From: Entomortierella parvispora
Lineage: Eukaryota; Mortierellomycota; Mortierellomycetes; Mortierellales; Mortierellaceae
Direction: 5' to 3'
NCBI GenBank assembly: GCA_963573315.1
Contig: OY752151.1
Span: 1,550,001-1,614,000, forward strand
DNA length: 64,000 nt
The notes beneath the pieces are model-generated. The model ran no database searches, was not told where the DNA came from, and worked only from the letters and a program-made list of their open reading frames with translations. Shown one piece after another: positions 1-10,834 of this stretch. Position 1 is the first letter of the stretch, and each line of letters starts with the position of its first letter. A program made the translations under genes and the position numbers.

Positions 1-183
1 AGCCTTGATTGCAAGAGCAACAGAATCTGTGCCCTGCTTTCGCTCGCGGAGCACTCTAGGAAGAATGAAGGTGCAGGGTCCAAGGTAGAACGTTAGAAGA
101 ACACGAACAGCTGCAGTATGACGAACAGCAATGGGGCGCACGGGAGTGTCAAAGTTACTGCCTTGCAGCCTTTGTGATTTTGA
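1..183 (-). CDS. Possible partial exon at left edge
   Basis: On the minus strand a frame stays open from a candidate acceptor (TTGACAG, exon beginning at 183) down to base 1, giving about 61 residues with protein-like composition, including a hydrophobic stretch around VRVLLTFYLGPCTFILP. A stop lies just upstream in frame, so the acceptor would decide the start. The polypyrimidine run before it supports an intron end. I do not recognise the family, and the remainder would lie left of the window. It could be chance. Confidence 0.25.
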
Positions 184-2702
184 CTGTCAATTGAAACTGA
201 AAAAAAGAGTCATCCTTCGCTCCCTGCATCGCATCGTCCCTGTTTGAAGGTTAGTTCTTCCCTCAAGGAGCTAGTGCACGCTCCGATGACATGAGAATGA
301 AAAAGAACAATGGCAGGAACCCTATCCCCTAGGGCTTTTCGGGTTCACGTATATGTATGTAAAGAAAAGAAGAAGTGCGCCTATTCTTTTTGTGGCACCA
401 GCAAAAGGAAAGGAAAGGATTCTCCGCCCTCCCTTCATCCGCTCTCATTTGTTCGAATCGGGGAACCAAAGCAGCTCTTTCACATGGAGAAACAAGCTTG
501 GGATATTGGCCTACATCAGCAGACCACACAACATATTCACCAGAGAATAATTGAACATGAGGGAGGAGAGGGATGCCCTCCAAAAGGAGCGCCAAGGTGA
601 GCAGACCCGGCGCTCTCGACTATTACTCGCGTGATTGTTTGTGGACTGAGAGATCTTCTCTTGTGTTCGGCGCCGCCTCCTCTCTTTTTCTTTTTGGTTG
701 TTCAGGGTAACACAACACTACCACACGACCATGGAGACGTTACACACAGTTTGAACCGATCACTCGCAGGAGGATCCCTTTTCGGTCCGATGATGGTTGT
801 TGGAAATCGAGGAGGATATTCAATGACTCGACTCTTGGAAGGATGAACGAAAGAGAACCAGGTGCACACAAACAGGAAACCGTGAAAGCTACTGTGTTAT
901 TGTTTTGATGTTGCAATCCTTCAGCCCGAGGGAACAGAGAAGGGATCAAAACAAAGCAGTAGCGCCCGGCCCTTTACACGAGAAATCGGCCGCAAGAAAA
1001 GGAAAGGCCCCTTTGACATTTGGCATGGGACACTTTGATCACAAACAAAAGAACCCATGCGAGGCAATTTTTCTGCCATTGAACACGGGATGTTGACCTC
1101 TCATGTTTCTCAGTGCTGCGACTCAACCTGCGCGCCTTGCCTTTGCTGAAGACACTGCACCGCGCGAGGAATCCGGGTTGGGAGTCCAGACTTCCAGACT
1201 AATCCTTTTCGAGTAAAGGATCGAAATAACGTGGGCAGCTGGACCCACTCTGGTTGGCTGGTTTCTTCTGCATGGTTCCATGGGAGGCTCTAGTTGTACC
1301 CATGTGCCTGAGCTGAGATCGGGGCATGAGCGACGGAGGCAGAAAGGTGGGGGGGGGGGGGGGCTGGAGCTGGAACCCGACAGAAAATGCTGTAGCTATT
1401 TTGGACTTCGTTCTACAACGGAGCAGATACATTTTGGAGAAACCGAGTGTATTACCAAATAGCAAATACAGTATGCATGTCGAACAAAGCAGGTTCAGGC
1501 ACAATACAGGGACCAAGTACCTTCGACCACAGGAGTGAAAATCAGATGATGCGGGGAGGGAAGGGAAAACACCTCCTTTTGAGATCAACAAGGTCAACCT
1601 CGTTCATCAACGCCCCGCCATTCTGGTCACAGCCCACCTTCCTGTGAGAGAACGGGAGCGGACAAACGTCTTTGGAAATTGGGATGCACTGCAGCAACGT
1701 AGCAGTCTTGCTACATATTGCTCTTTTTGGCCCAAACGCCTGTCCACGTTTCTGTCATCCATCCACCATGGTCCCTGGGAGACGAGTGCTACGAGCAAGC
1801 TCGATGATTGGAGGAGGCAAGGATGCGCCAGGACGTGCAATGGAAGAAAAAAAAGGGTGGTACCATGACTAGGTATCTGCGTTCATTGATGGCCGTCCAT
1901 AGCTCTAACCATCATTACCATTCATGAAGCTGAAAGTCATTAATGCGACATAAAAAAAACTGGAGAAGAGCTGAGTTCTTTTTTTTTTTTTTTTTTTTTT
2001 GACTGTCAAAGTTGGAGGACATTTCATTCATTCGTATATTGGAACTCCTCTCTCTTCCCTCATTCGCCACAAAAAAATGCTGAAGGGAAAAGGGCCAGTC
2101 TGGCCGGCGCTTCCCAAGAAAGTCATTCTTCGTTGGAGCAGGACCTGGCCCGAAGGTGGCCCTCCATTGGGACGAGCACTTTTTGTGCATTTGAGTCCCA
2201 GCTTGTTTTTTCTTTTTCTTTCCGTTAACAGCGAGAACGAACAGGGCATCCGAAGCAAGCTTTGCCCAAACGCAAACAGAGACAGCAGCAGGTGAACACA
2301 CGGAAAGGGTCGCACAGGGGCCAGGACCAGTTCACTCGCTCATTGCTCTCAAATCTGTCAGATTCCCCTTTCAGTTGCTGTTCCCCGACTCGTCGTCCCA
2401 ACGAAGGTTAGGGTTGTTCGCCTGCCAGTGCTTGCAGTTCAATTGAAGCAGTTGGTAGTCCGTTGTCCGTACCAAAATAAGCTGTCCTCTCCACCGTCAT
2501 GACTGTATCGGTCTTCCCATTCACTCCTTTTCACTTTAACGCTTCAAAGCGCGCTAGTCAAACGATATTTTTCTCACCTCTCTTCTCAAACAACATAAAT
2601 ACTTGCCACTGTCCCCGCCCTGTTTCTTTGTCCCTTGTCCACCATCGACCTTCTCTTCCTCTCCTACGCCACTCCCTCCCTCTCCTCTTCTCCACTCTCA
2701 CA
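184..2702. other. Intergenic region, no convincing gene
   Basis: This stretch of about 2.5 kb holds only short overlapping open frames without domains. It contains a G-run near 1349-1364 and a T-run of more than 20 near 1978-2000. From about 2500 to 2702 the sequence is C/T-rich, as expected for the promoter and leader of the downstream permease gene. Confidence 0.6.
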
Positions 2703-4431
2703 ATGGAAAAGCAAGAATTCGACGAGCCTGTCCAGGCCGTGGTTCTCCCCGACCAGTCTGTCGACCAGGTCCCATCCAAGAAGGCGAAGTCCAGAGTCGC
2801 CGCCGTCTTCACCGTCATCTTCTCAGGTAGAGACTCGTTCCTTCTCGACTTACTCCGATGCCTTTTTCCCACACTCCCACACTTTCCACCCTTTTGTTCC
2901 TGCATCTTTTCGACTGGTCCTCTCTTCTCCTCCTTCCACCCCCCTTCACATGTCTTGCACAGATCTATTTGTTTAATCGTTGCTCTCCACAAACCAAAAA
3001 AAAAAAAAAGTGATGTTCAAACTTTCCTAACGGCCTCACTCCGCTTTCTCCCTCTCTCCAATAACAGGATTCGCCCTGTTGTCCGATGGTTACCAGGTCG
3101 GTGTCCTGTCCTTGGTCAACGTCTGCTTCACCAACCTCTACGGCGATCAGTTCACCTCCGCCATCTCCACCCGTATCAGCAACTCTCTCTTTGTCGGATG
3201 CATCCTCGGTCAGATCTCTTTCGGTTTCATTTGCGATCGTGTTGGTCGTAAGGTCGGTTTGATGTTGACGACGTTCCTGGTTATCCTCGGTGCTGCCCTT
3301 TGCGCCGGAGCTTATGGACACAACGGATCGATCGAGGGCATGTTCTGGGCCTTGACCATCTACCGTGGTATCCTCGGTGTCGGTGTCGGAGGCGAGTACC
3401 CTTGCTCCTCCGCTTCGGCCTCCGAGGCTGCTGATGAGGTCATGCCCGGCCGTCGTGGAATGTTGTTTGTCCTCGTCACCAACTTTGTCATTGATTCCGG
3501 CTTTGTCTTGTCGGCCTTGTTCCCTTTGATCTTGGGTGCTGCCGGTTGCTCGTACGAGGTCATTTGGCGCACTTCGTTCGCCTTTGGTGTCTTGCCCCCT
3601 CTTTCGGTCCTTTACTTCCGTTTCAAGATGGACAACTCTGAGATCTACCAGAAGAACGCCATGAAGAAGAACGTCCCTTACCTGTTGATCATCAAGAGAT
3701 ACTGGAAGTACCTTTTGGGTACCGGTGGTTCCTGGTTCTTCTACAACTTCATCTCTTACCCCTTCGGTATCTTCTCGGGCACCATCTTGGATCAGGCTTT
3801 GGGCACCAACGCCACTTTTGTCCAGACCGCCGAATGGATGTTGTTGTTGAACTTCTTCTACCTCCCCGGATCGATCTCTGGTGCTTTGGCCGCTGATCGC
3901 ATTGGACGCAAGAAGACCATGACTCTTGGATTCCTTGCTCAGGGTGTCCTCGGAGTCTTTATGGGAATCTTTTACAAGGATTTGCTCAACAAGTTCCCCT
4001 TGTTCGTTGTCCTCTACGGTATCTTCATGATGATGGGCGAGTTCGGTCCCGGTGATATGTTGGGCTTGGTCTCGGCCGAGGTTTACCCTACCGCCATCCG
4101 TGGTACCGCCTATGGTTGGTCTGCCGCCATTGGAAAGTTTGGTGCCTTCTGCGGTACCTCCGCCTTCAAGCCCGCCATTGCCAACTTTGGCCATGGTGAC
4201 ACCGTTCTCGGTCAGGGCCGTGTCTTCATTCTCGGTTCGAGCTTGGCTCTTTTGGGATCTATCTTCACTTGGTTCTTGATCCCTGATTACTCCAAGAAGG
4301 CCCTCGGCGAGGAGGATGAGGACTTCAAGCAGTACTTGGCTGATAACGGATTCGATGTCTCTTCCTTGAGCCCTGCTCCCGTCACTGAGGTCATCCAGGA
4401 TGAGGAGAAGGCTCCCGAGTACAAAGCTTAG
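2703..4431 (+). CDS. MFS transporter, Git1-like glycerophosphodiester permease
   Basis: Two exons, 2703-2826 and 3068-4431, with a 241-bp GT-AG intron, encode about 495 aa. This is the normal length for the phosphate/glycerophosphodiester branch of the major facilitator superfamily. The first helix carries FALLSDGYQVGVLSLVN, typical of the Git1 group. The MFS loop motif appears twice, as CDRVGRK between helices 2 and 3 and DRIGRKK in the second half. About 12 hydrophobic segments are visible. By family knowledge it would import glycerophosphoinositol or a similar phosphodiester across the plasma membrane by proton symport; the exact substrate is inferred. The ATG at 2703 was chosen because it gives a short acidic cytosolic N-terminus joined in frame to helix 1. 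It converges with the next gene, stop to stop, at 186 bp. Confidence 0.88.
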
Positions 4432-4617
4432 AGCACCTTACCCATACTTAGTCTAATTTCTGCTCAACCATTGTAATATATCCGCATGTTCAATCAAACA
4501 AAGAGAAGAAAACTGGGGGAAGGAGTTGGGGAGGAGGGCAAGTGAACAACAGACGAGCCCACGAGGTGACACAAATAATCTCGGTGAAGGTTATTAGAGA
4601 TATTTATTATGACTTTT

Positions 4618-6537
4618 TCAGGAGACATATTCAGATTTTCCGTAGTGATGTCCATTGTGGTGGCCATTGGCAAGGTGGTGGTGCTGCTGCTGGTAATGCT
4701 GCTGGTGCCCGATTTGTTGCTGTGAGGGATGGTTGTGGTGAATGTGCTGTTGTTGAGGGTGATATAAATCCCCCTCCTCTGTCAACATATCGACCTTGAC
4801 CCTCAGTTCCCGGGACTCCATCTCGAGGATATGGCGTTGGAAGATCATCTCTTTGAGCTTCTTGTACGCCATGGCAGAAAGCATTTCAAACTTGTCGCGT
4901 GTGTCTTGCATGGCCACAGCCGTCCGTGTCCGTGCCCGGATCTCGGAGGCAAGATCCCGTTTCAGATGGGCGACCTGGGTTTGAAGGGCGGCGTTCTGTT
5001 GGCGCAACATGATCAATTCTTCCGCCTCGTTCGCAGGTAGGGTAGTGGGAGAAAAAGGGGTTGTCGGGGAGGTGCCATTGAAAATGGCCAAAGATCCAGC
5101 TTCGGCGCCGCGAGGAGAGGTAGGGGAGGTAGCAGTCGATGTTGACGTGGATGTAGATGTGGTGTAAATGGGTTTCGTGATCAGGTGGGTGGCTTTAGAG
5201 TTGGCGGTCATAGTAGAGGAAGTTGTGGTCATAGTCGCAGTGGAGGCAACAGTTGAGGACGCATCATCCGAGTCTGTCTGGCAACTGAACTCTTTGACCT
5301 CCAGGTCATGGACCATTGACTCGACGGGTTCTGTTTGGGTGTACATGGGCCGTGTTACGCAGTGTTGGGTCTGGATCTGGACGTGGCGGACTCGCTTTCT
5401 GGCCACCGGCTTTGGCAGTATGACCTCGGGTGGAATCTCTTCCTTGTCGCCTCCGGGACCACTGTCCCCAGTCGCCATCTCGGGATGTTTGGCCAATTGG
5501 GCCTTGTGGTTGGCCATGCGATCGCTCAAGGCCTTTGTAAGTGTATCGTCGTCCATGACCGAAACTGCGGATGATGTTTCACCGGGCATGCTGAACTTGA
5601 CCTTGTTCCCTCTCCTGGGTCCGCCTCGGCGCATGTCCTCGCTAGTGCTATCTGTTCCTTGACTATGGCCAGATTTCGAAGAGCCAGTCCTTCGATGTCC
5701 GAGTTGACCGCTGATTGTGTCGGGATTAGTCCCCGTCATGATGTAGTCGGCATCGAGTGCAAAGTTATCGAGCAGGAACGGTGTGCTATCCAAGATGAAC
5801 GAGGACCCTTCTCCACCTCCAGCTTGAATGATGATTGATCGTCTCTGGTCGCCCCCCAAGCCTGCGGTGCCAACCTCTACACTTCTTCCTGTCCCAGGTC
5901 CTTGATGGGCGTAGTGAACGACGCTATTGCCGTTCATCCCCTTCTCCTGGACAGAAGTCGTGACCTGGATACTTGGGCGATTGCTTAGGAGCGATTCGCC
6001 TGCGTCAGGCCCGCCAGGCTTGGATGCCGTGCCATCCTTGCCATCATAATCGACCGCGATCATGACATATTTTTTACCATTGGGCAGCGTGGCCACCTCA
6101 GCCCCTTTCGTTCCGACGGTTGACGTGGCTGTTGTACCAGAGTTACCAGTCGTGTCGCTCATAACACTCATCGAGCTGTTGGTTCCGGGCAAACCGAGTC
6201 GTCCACCAACAGCGCCCATGCTGGCGCTCAACTTTCTGGACCGCAGCCGCTGCAACAACGTCTTTTTCTTCTCCTCCGCAATGGGCATGAGGTCGCGTGG
6301 CGGCGAGGGCGGTGGGGCCGACTTGAAGAAATCTACCAACTCTTGAGTGGTCCTCCTCTGGGCTTTGTAATCCGAGCTGAGGTAGCTGGATCCGCCATGG
6401 CCACCGAATTCATCCAGGTCGTCATCGTCCGAAAAATCATCTGTGAAGTTGACGGCGGCGGCGGCTCGAGGCTGAAGATTCCGAAGAGCGAGTGGTTTTC
6501 GAATCGGGGGAGATGTGCTGAGAGTATCTAAGGTCAT
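4618..6537 (-). CDS. Unknown coiled-coil protein with ELVDFF motif and His/Gln-rich tail
   Basis: A single uninterrupted frame of 639 aa on the minus strand. The N-terminal third has an acidic patch (DDFSDDDDLDEF) and then TQELVDFFKSAPPPSPP, which resembles the short (L/V)-x-D-F-(F/L)-x-x-x-PP motif of many uncharacterised fungal proteins. The middle is Ser/Thr/Gly-rich and probably disordered. Residues of roughly 515-595 form a heptad-like coiled coil starting at EAEELIMLRQQNAALQTQV. The C-terminus is a His/Gln-rich tail of about 40 residues. No enzymatic domain is seen, so a scaffold role is only a guess. The long open frame, complementary third-position bias and absence of introns argue that it is real. 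Confidence 0.75.
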   Translation of the reverse strand: MTLDTLSTSPPIRKPLALRNLQPRAAAAVNFTDDFSDDDDLDEFGGHGGSSYLSSDYKAQRRTTQELVDFFKSAPPPSPPRDLMPIAEEKKKTLLQRLRSRKLSASMGAVGGRLGLPGTNSSMSVMSDTTGNSGTTATSTVGTKGAEVATLPNGKKYVMIAVDYDGKDGTASKPGGPDAGESLLSNRPSIQVTTSVQEKGMNGNSVVHYAHQGPGTGRSVEVGTAGLGGDQRRSIIIQAGGGEGSSFILDSTPFLLDNFALDADYIMTGTNPDTISGQLGHRRTGSSKSGHSQGTDSTSEDMRRGGPRRGNKVKFSMPGETSSAVSVMDDDTLTKALSDRMANHKAQLAKHPEMATGDSGPGGDKEEIPPEVILPKPVARKRVRHVQIQTQHCVTRPMYTQTEPVESMVHDLEVKEFSCQTDSDDASSTVASTATMTTTSSTMTANSKATHLITKPIYTTSTSTSTSTATSPTSPRGAEAGSLAIFNGTSPTTPFSPTTLPANEAEELIMLRQQNAALQTQVAHLKRDLASEIRARTRTAVAMQDTRDKFEMLSAMAYKKLKEMIFQRHILEMESRELRVKVDMLTEEGDLYHPQQQHIHHNHPSQQQIGHQQHYQQQHHHLANGHHNGHHYGKSEYVS

Positions 6538-8773
6538 CTTTGATCGGGAGGTGGTATGAGATGATAATCTCCTACTTTCCGTTGTGGGGTGAAATGAATG
6601 TGGTTGCGTGTGGTTGTCGAAAAAGAAAGAAAGAAAAAAAAGCTTTGGAGTGAAAAGGGGAGAGGTGATTCTTGGTCTCTACTCTTTTTTTGGGTCTGTT
6701 TTTGGTTCCTGGATCCTAAGGAGATAAAAGGACGCAAAAAAGATGGATGTGAGCAATTGTGGTAGGAGGGCATTTCTTTTTTCGTTGTGCTGTCTAGTCC
6801 TTTGAGCCAACGGACATAACGGACAAGGGGGGAGGAAACGCGCGACCAAAAAAAACACAACGCAAAGAGGTAGTGAGCAATAGCTGACAGCAGCCCACAC
6901 AGGAATTTCAAAGGTGCCCAGGAACGGTCTTTACAAGCAAACTTGCGGCTCTTTCAAATAAAAGAACAATGAAGGAGAACAACTGAGCAGAGAAGGAGAG
7001 TCTCACTGCGAGGAAGCAAAATAACGGTCAACGGAGGGAGAAGGAGAGGAGAGAGAGCAGCAGCAGGAGGAGGAGCGACAGGAGGACAAAAAGGAGATTG
7101 CCCTGACAAAAATGACACAGCTGCAGAACGTTCGCTTGCAAAGAATAGAACAGAGGGAAGAGATGGTACACTCTTGCTGTAGACAATAAATGGTGCTCGG
7201 CGAGCATCCAAGGCGAGGAAGTGAATGAATAGCAAACCACCCTTGGATGATAGACGTTACGATTTGAAGGACCGTTGATATTTGTTGAGTATGTAGAGCA
7301 CAGAAGACGTATGGACGTACAAGAAGGAGAGCGACTAGACGGATATTAGCGTCGACACAACAGAGTTGGATAGGAGGAAGAGGAAAGAAGCAGAGGACGA
7401 GAGAGAGAGAGAGAGAGAGAAAAGAGGAACAGATGGAAAGAGAAGAGAGAGAGGAAGAGAAGGAGAGGTAAAGAAAGAGAGGGAAGCGAGAGAAGGATGA
7501 TGCACCCAAGGTCGCTCGCTGAATTAAAAGAAAACAAGGGGTGAACAATGTCGCACTCCAACAGGGAGGAAACAACTCAGGGACGGGACTGTGCGCACTC
7601 TCCGCCCATTTGTCCACTCGCGAGTGGTTGCTTGGTCGCCCATGCCCTTGTCTGTGTACACCCGTGTCCAACTTTCCCCTCCTTGTTGCCAAGGTTGTCT
7701 GCAATTGTGCCCGTTGTTATAGATCTCTCCCGCCAAACACAGGTCGTCAATGGACGCCAATTGAGCGCTGGAGCGTGCACGATAGTAAAAAATATATCGC
7801 ATGAATTGACCCATGGGGTGAGCAGGTGGGTGAGTGGGTTTTGGGTCTCGTCCTTAGATGTTGCGCGGCCACGAGTGATTTCGGATGCCGTCAGCAGAGA
7901 TCCTCTCTCACCACGAGCTAGCCCCTGCCTCTGTCTTCTCAAGTCGAACTGCAACACTGCATTTTGCATTTTTTTTTTTGAAAGAACTTGAGAACCACAG
8001 GCAAGCATGCAGTCAAGATGGTGCTCGTGCCTTTGTGTTCTCCAGCGCTCTGCCTTTGGACAACACACACGCACACACAGTTAAGGTTAGATCTGAATGC
8101 ATGGACAAAGCTGGTCCCACAACATCAACAGCACCAAGGGCCTTGTATCTCTGCACCCCGGCGGTTTTGTTTTTGATGAGGAGCCCTTTGACGGCAGAAA
8201 ACAGCTCCCAGGGGGAAGAGGACCGAGGATCAGTGCTCAAAACAAGGGGGTGCAACCACCTTGTTCAATTCCATGCTCAAACAGTGAGCAAATTGTGTTT
8301 CCAGCATCTCTCCTTTCGCCTTCGTTCTTGGATCTGTGCTCGTCTAGATCACGTTCTGCCAGAACAAATCTACAAAAGACACGCGTTCCCTGTTTTTGGT
8401 GGCGTTTGTCTGTTTCTTCAATTGAGATGAGAGGTGAGTCGAACAAACATGGAAACGGCCGGTCTAGAGTGACTCGAGACACACCATCCATCCCCGAGCT
8501 CCACCTCGGACTCGGACACTCGGCCGCCCGAACGGCACATCGACAGCCCGCCGCTGCTTCTAGTTGCGCTGCAGTGCGAGTGTACTAAGCCCCTTACGCG
8601 TCGCAGCAGCCAATCACAACGCGTGCCCGCTTGTAATAAGCCCGTTAATGTTTGTGGGGGAAGTGATTTCCTTCTGGATCCGTCTTTCCTCCTCTCTCTT
8701 TCCCACACTCCATCCTCACTTCCCTTCACTCTTCACTCCTCGCCCTTCCTTTCTTGACTCATACCCTCCCACC
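6538..8773. other. Divergent intergenic region, no gene seen
   Basis: This separates two divergently transcribed genes. It holds low-complexity purine-rich tracts, including a (GA)n microsatellite near 7397-7420, a T-run near 7969-7980 and a short CA repeat near 8064-8080. A CCAAT sequence at about 8610, about 165 bp before the dioxygenase ATG, is a plausible promoter element. The open frames here are compositional and lack domains. Confidence 0.55.
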
Positions 8774-10697
8774 ATGGCCGCCACAAAGCACTACGCAAAC
8801 GACTACTCATACCAGCCCGGCTTTGGAAACCACTTCTCGTCCGAGGCCCTTCCCGACGCTCTTCCCAAAGGTACCCGTCGTCGGAGAAGAACGTGCAAAC
8901 CGGGGCAATGTCCCGAACAAATGTAATGGACCCTGCGAATGAACTAAACTAATCCGCAAGAACGAATCCACCCATCTAGGTCAGAACACCCCCCAAGTCT
9001 GCCCTTACAACCTTTATGCTGAGCAGCTCTCTGGTACCGCCTTCACCGTCGATCGCAAGCACAACGAGCGCACGTAGGTCTTTTATTTTTTTCTTTTTTT
9101 TTTTTTTGCATGTCTTGCTTCATGCAGTCGCATTGTTCGTGATGGTCCACATGGACAGCATGAATCGCGCCCAGCTCTGTGTAGCAAAAGACTAACTCTT
9201 GTCGTTCTCTTTTTAGTTGGTTCTACCGTGTCCGCCCCTCTGTCTGCCACACGCCCTTTGAGCTCTCCAAGAGCAAGACGCACCTCGTGGGAAACTACAC
9301 GGATGATCGCAACGTCAGTGTGACCCCCAACCAGCTGCGCTGGTCTCCCTTCGACATTCCCACAGAGCCCACTGACTTCGTCGAGGGCTTGCACTCGATC
9401 GCGGGCGCGGGCGATGTCGGCGTCAAGCACGGCATGGCCGTCTTGGTCTATGCCGCCAACAAGTCTATGGATGGCAGCGCGTTCTACAACTCGGATGGAG
9501 ACTTTTTGTTTGGTAACGTGGGTTCTTTCTTGACTTGTTCTTTTTCTGCGCAGTGGGGTATTAGATACAATGAGAGACATCTCTCGACCTCTTCTTGAAC
9601 TAACTTGATTTGCCTTGCCATTGAATAGTCCCTCAGCAGGGTCGTTTGGATATCACGACCGAGTTTGGAAAAATGATGGTTCACCCCAACGAGATCTGTG
9701 TGATCCAGCGCGGCATCCGTTTCTCTGTCGCTCTTCCTGATGGACCAAGGTAACGACGACGACAGGAGCCTATGGCAATGATTGGTTCGGCATTTTATTC
9801 TCTGGACAAAAAGGAAACGATTCTAACCATGTCTGCTCCATGAATCTTTGTAGTCGCGGATACATCTGCGAGGTCTTCAACGGCACCTGGTCCCTTCCCG
9901 ATCTGGGCCCCATTGGAGCCAACGGATTGGCCAACGGTCGTGACTTCCAGACCCCTGTCGCTGCGTTCTCACAGGAGGAGAAGCCATTCAAGATCATCAA
10001 CAAGTATGGAGGCCTTTTGTTTGAGGCCAAGCAGGACCACACCCCCTTTGACGTTGTGGCCTGGCACGGCAACTATGCGCCTTACAAGTACAACTTGGCG
10101 CATTTCAACACGATCAACTCTGTCTCGTACGACCACATTGATCCCTCCATCTTCACAGTGTTGACCTGCAAATCAGAGAAGCCCGGCGTGGCCATCGCAG
10201 ACTTTGTCATCTTCCCTCCTCGCTGGTCTGTCCAGGAGAACACTGTAAGTCTTGATCTTTTTTTGTTTTGCACAATGACAAACACCAGTCAATTGAACTT
10301 GTCCACTAATTGCTATCATCTCCTCTTGACGGGTATTATCCATTAGTTCCGCCCTCCTTACTTCCACCGTAACTGCATGTCCGAGTTCATGGGATTGATC
10401 CACGGAACCTATGAGGCCAAGCAGGGTGGATTCGTTCCCGGCGGTGCTTCGCTTCACTCGATGATGACCCCTCACGGACCTGATGCCCCCACATTCGCCA
10501 AGGCCTCGACCGAGGAGTTGAAGCCCATGTACATCGCCAAGGGCACCCAGGCTTTCATGTTTGAGTCCTCCATGCAGCTCCAGCCCACTCACTGGGCCCT
10601 TGAGGAGTCTGGAAAGGTCCAGCACGACTACTTCAAGGCTTGGCAGGGTCTCAAGTCCAACTTTGACCCCAACTGGAAGTTTGTTGCCCAGGAATAG
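8774..10697 (+). CDS. hmgA: Homogentisate 1,2-dioxygenase
   Basis: Six exons (8774-8870, 8980-9073, 9217-9512, 9629-9749, 9854-10244, 10347-10697) encode 449 aa, close to the 445 aa of human HGD. The enzyme opens the ring of homogentisate to maleylacetoacetate in phenylalanine/tyrosine catabolism and is a cytosolic Fe(II) dioxygenase. The N-terminus [19 protein letters not shown] is a family hallmark. The iron ligands are visible with the spacing of the human enzyme: His in PPYFHRN, Glu six residues later in MSEFMG, and His 30 residues after that in [23 protein letters not shown] and FVIFPPRW are also conserved. All five introns are short GT-AG introns and every junction keeps frame. No other tyrosine-catabolism gene is next to it in this window. 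Confidence 0.97.
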
Positions 10698-10834
10698 AAG
10701 CCCCATTTCTCTTTCCTTCTTCCCTCTGATCATCCCTGCATTACCCGAGCTTTTTCTTAATAAAAAAAAAGACATTCTTGTATTATCATATTGGCATAGT
10801 AGCTATGTTTCCATGTCTGTAAATAGCAGCTTTT

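Noticed and set aside
2965-4194. 409-codon open frame on the minus strand
   Set aside because: Antisense shadow of the MFS permease exon, produced by strong third-position codon bias. No domain.
7003-7704. 233-codon minus-strand frame rich in Ser/Leu/Phe
   Set aside because: Composition follows the GA/CT-rich low-complexity tract. No domain.
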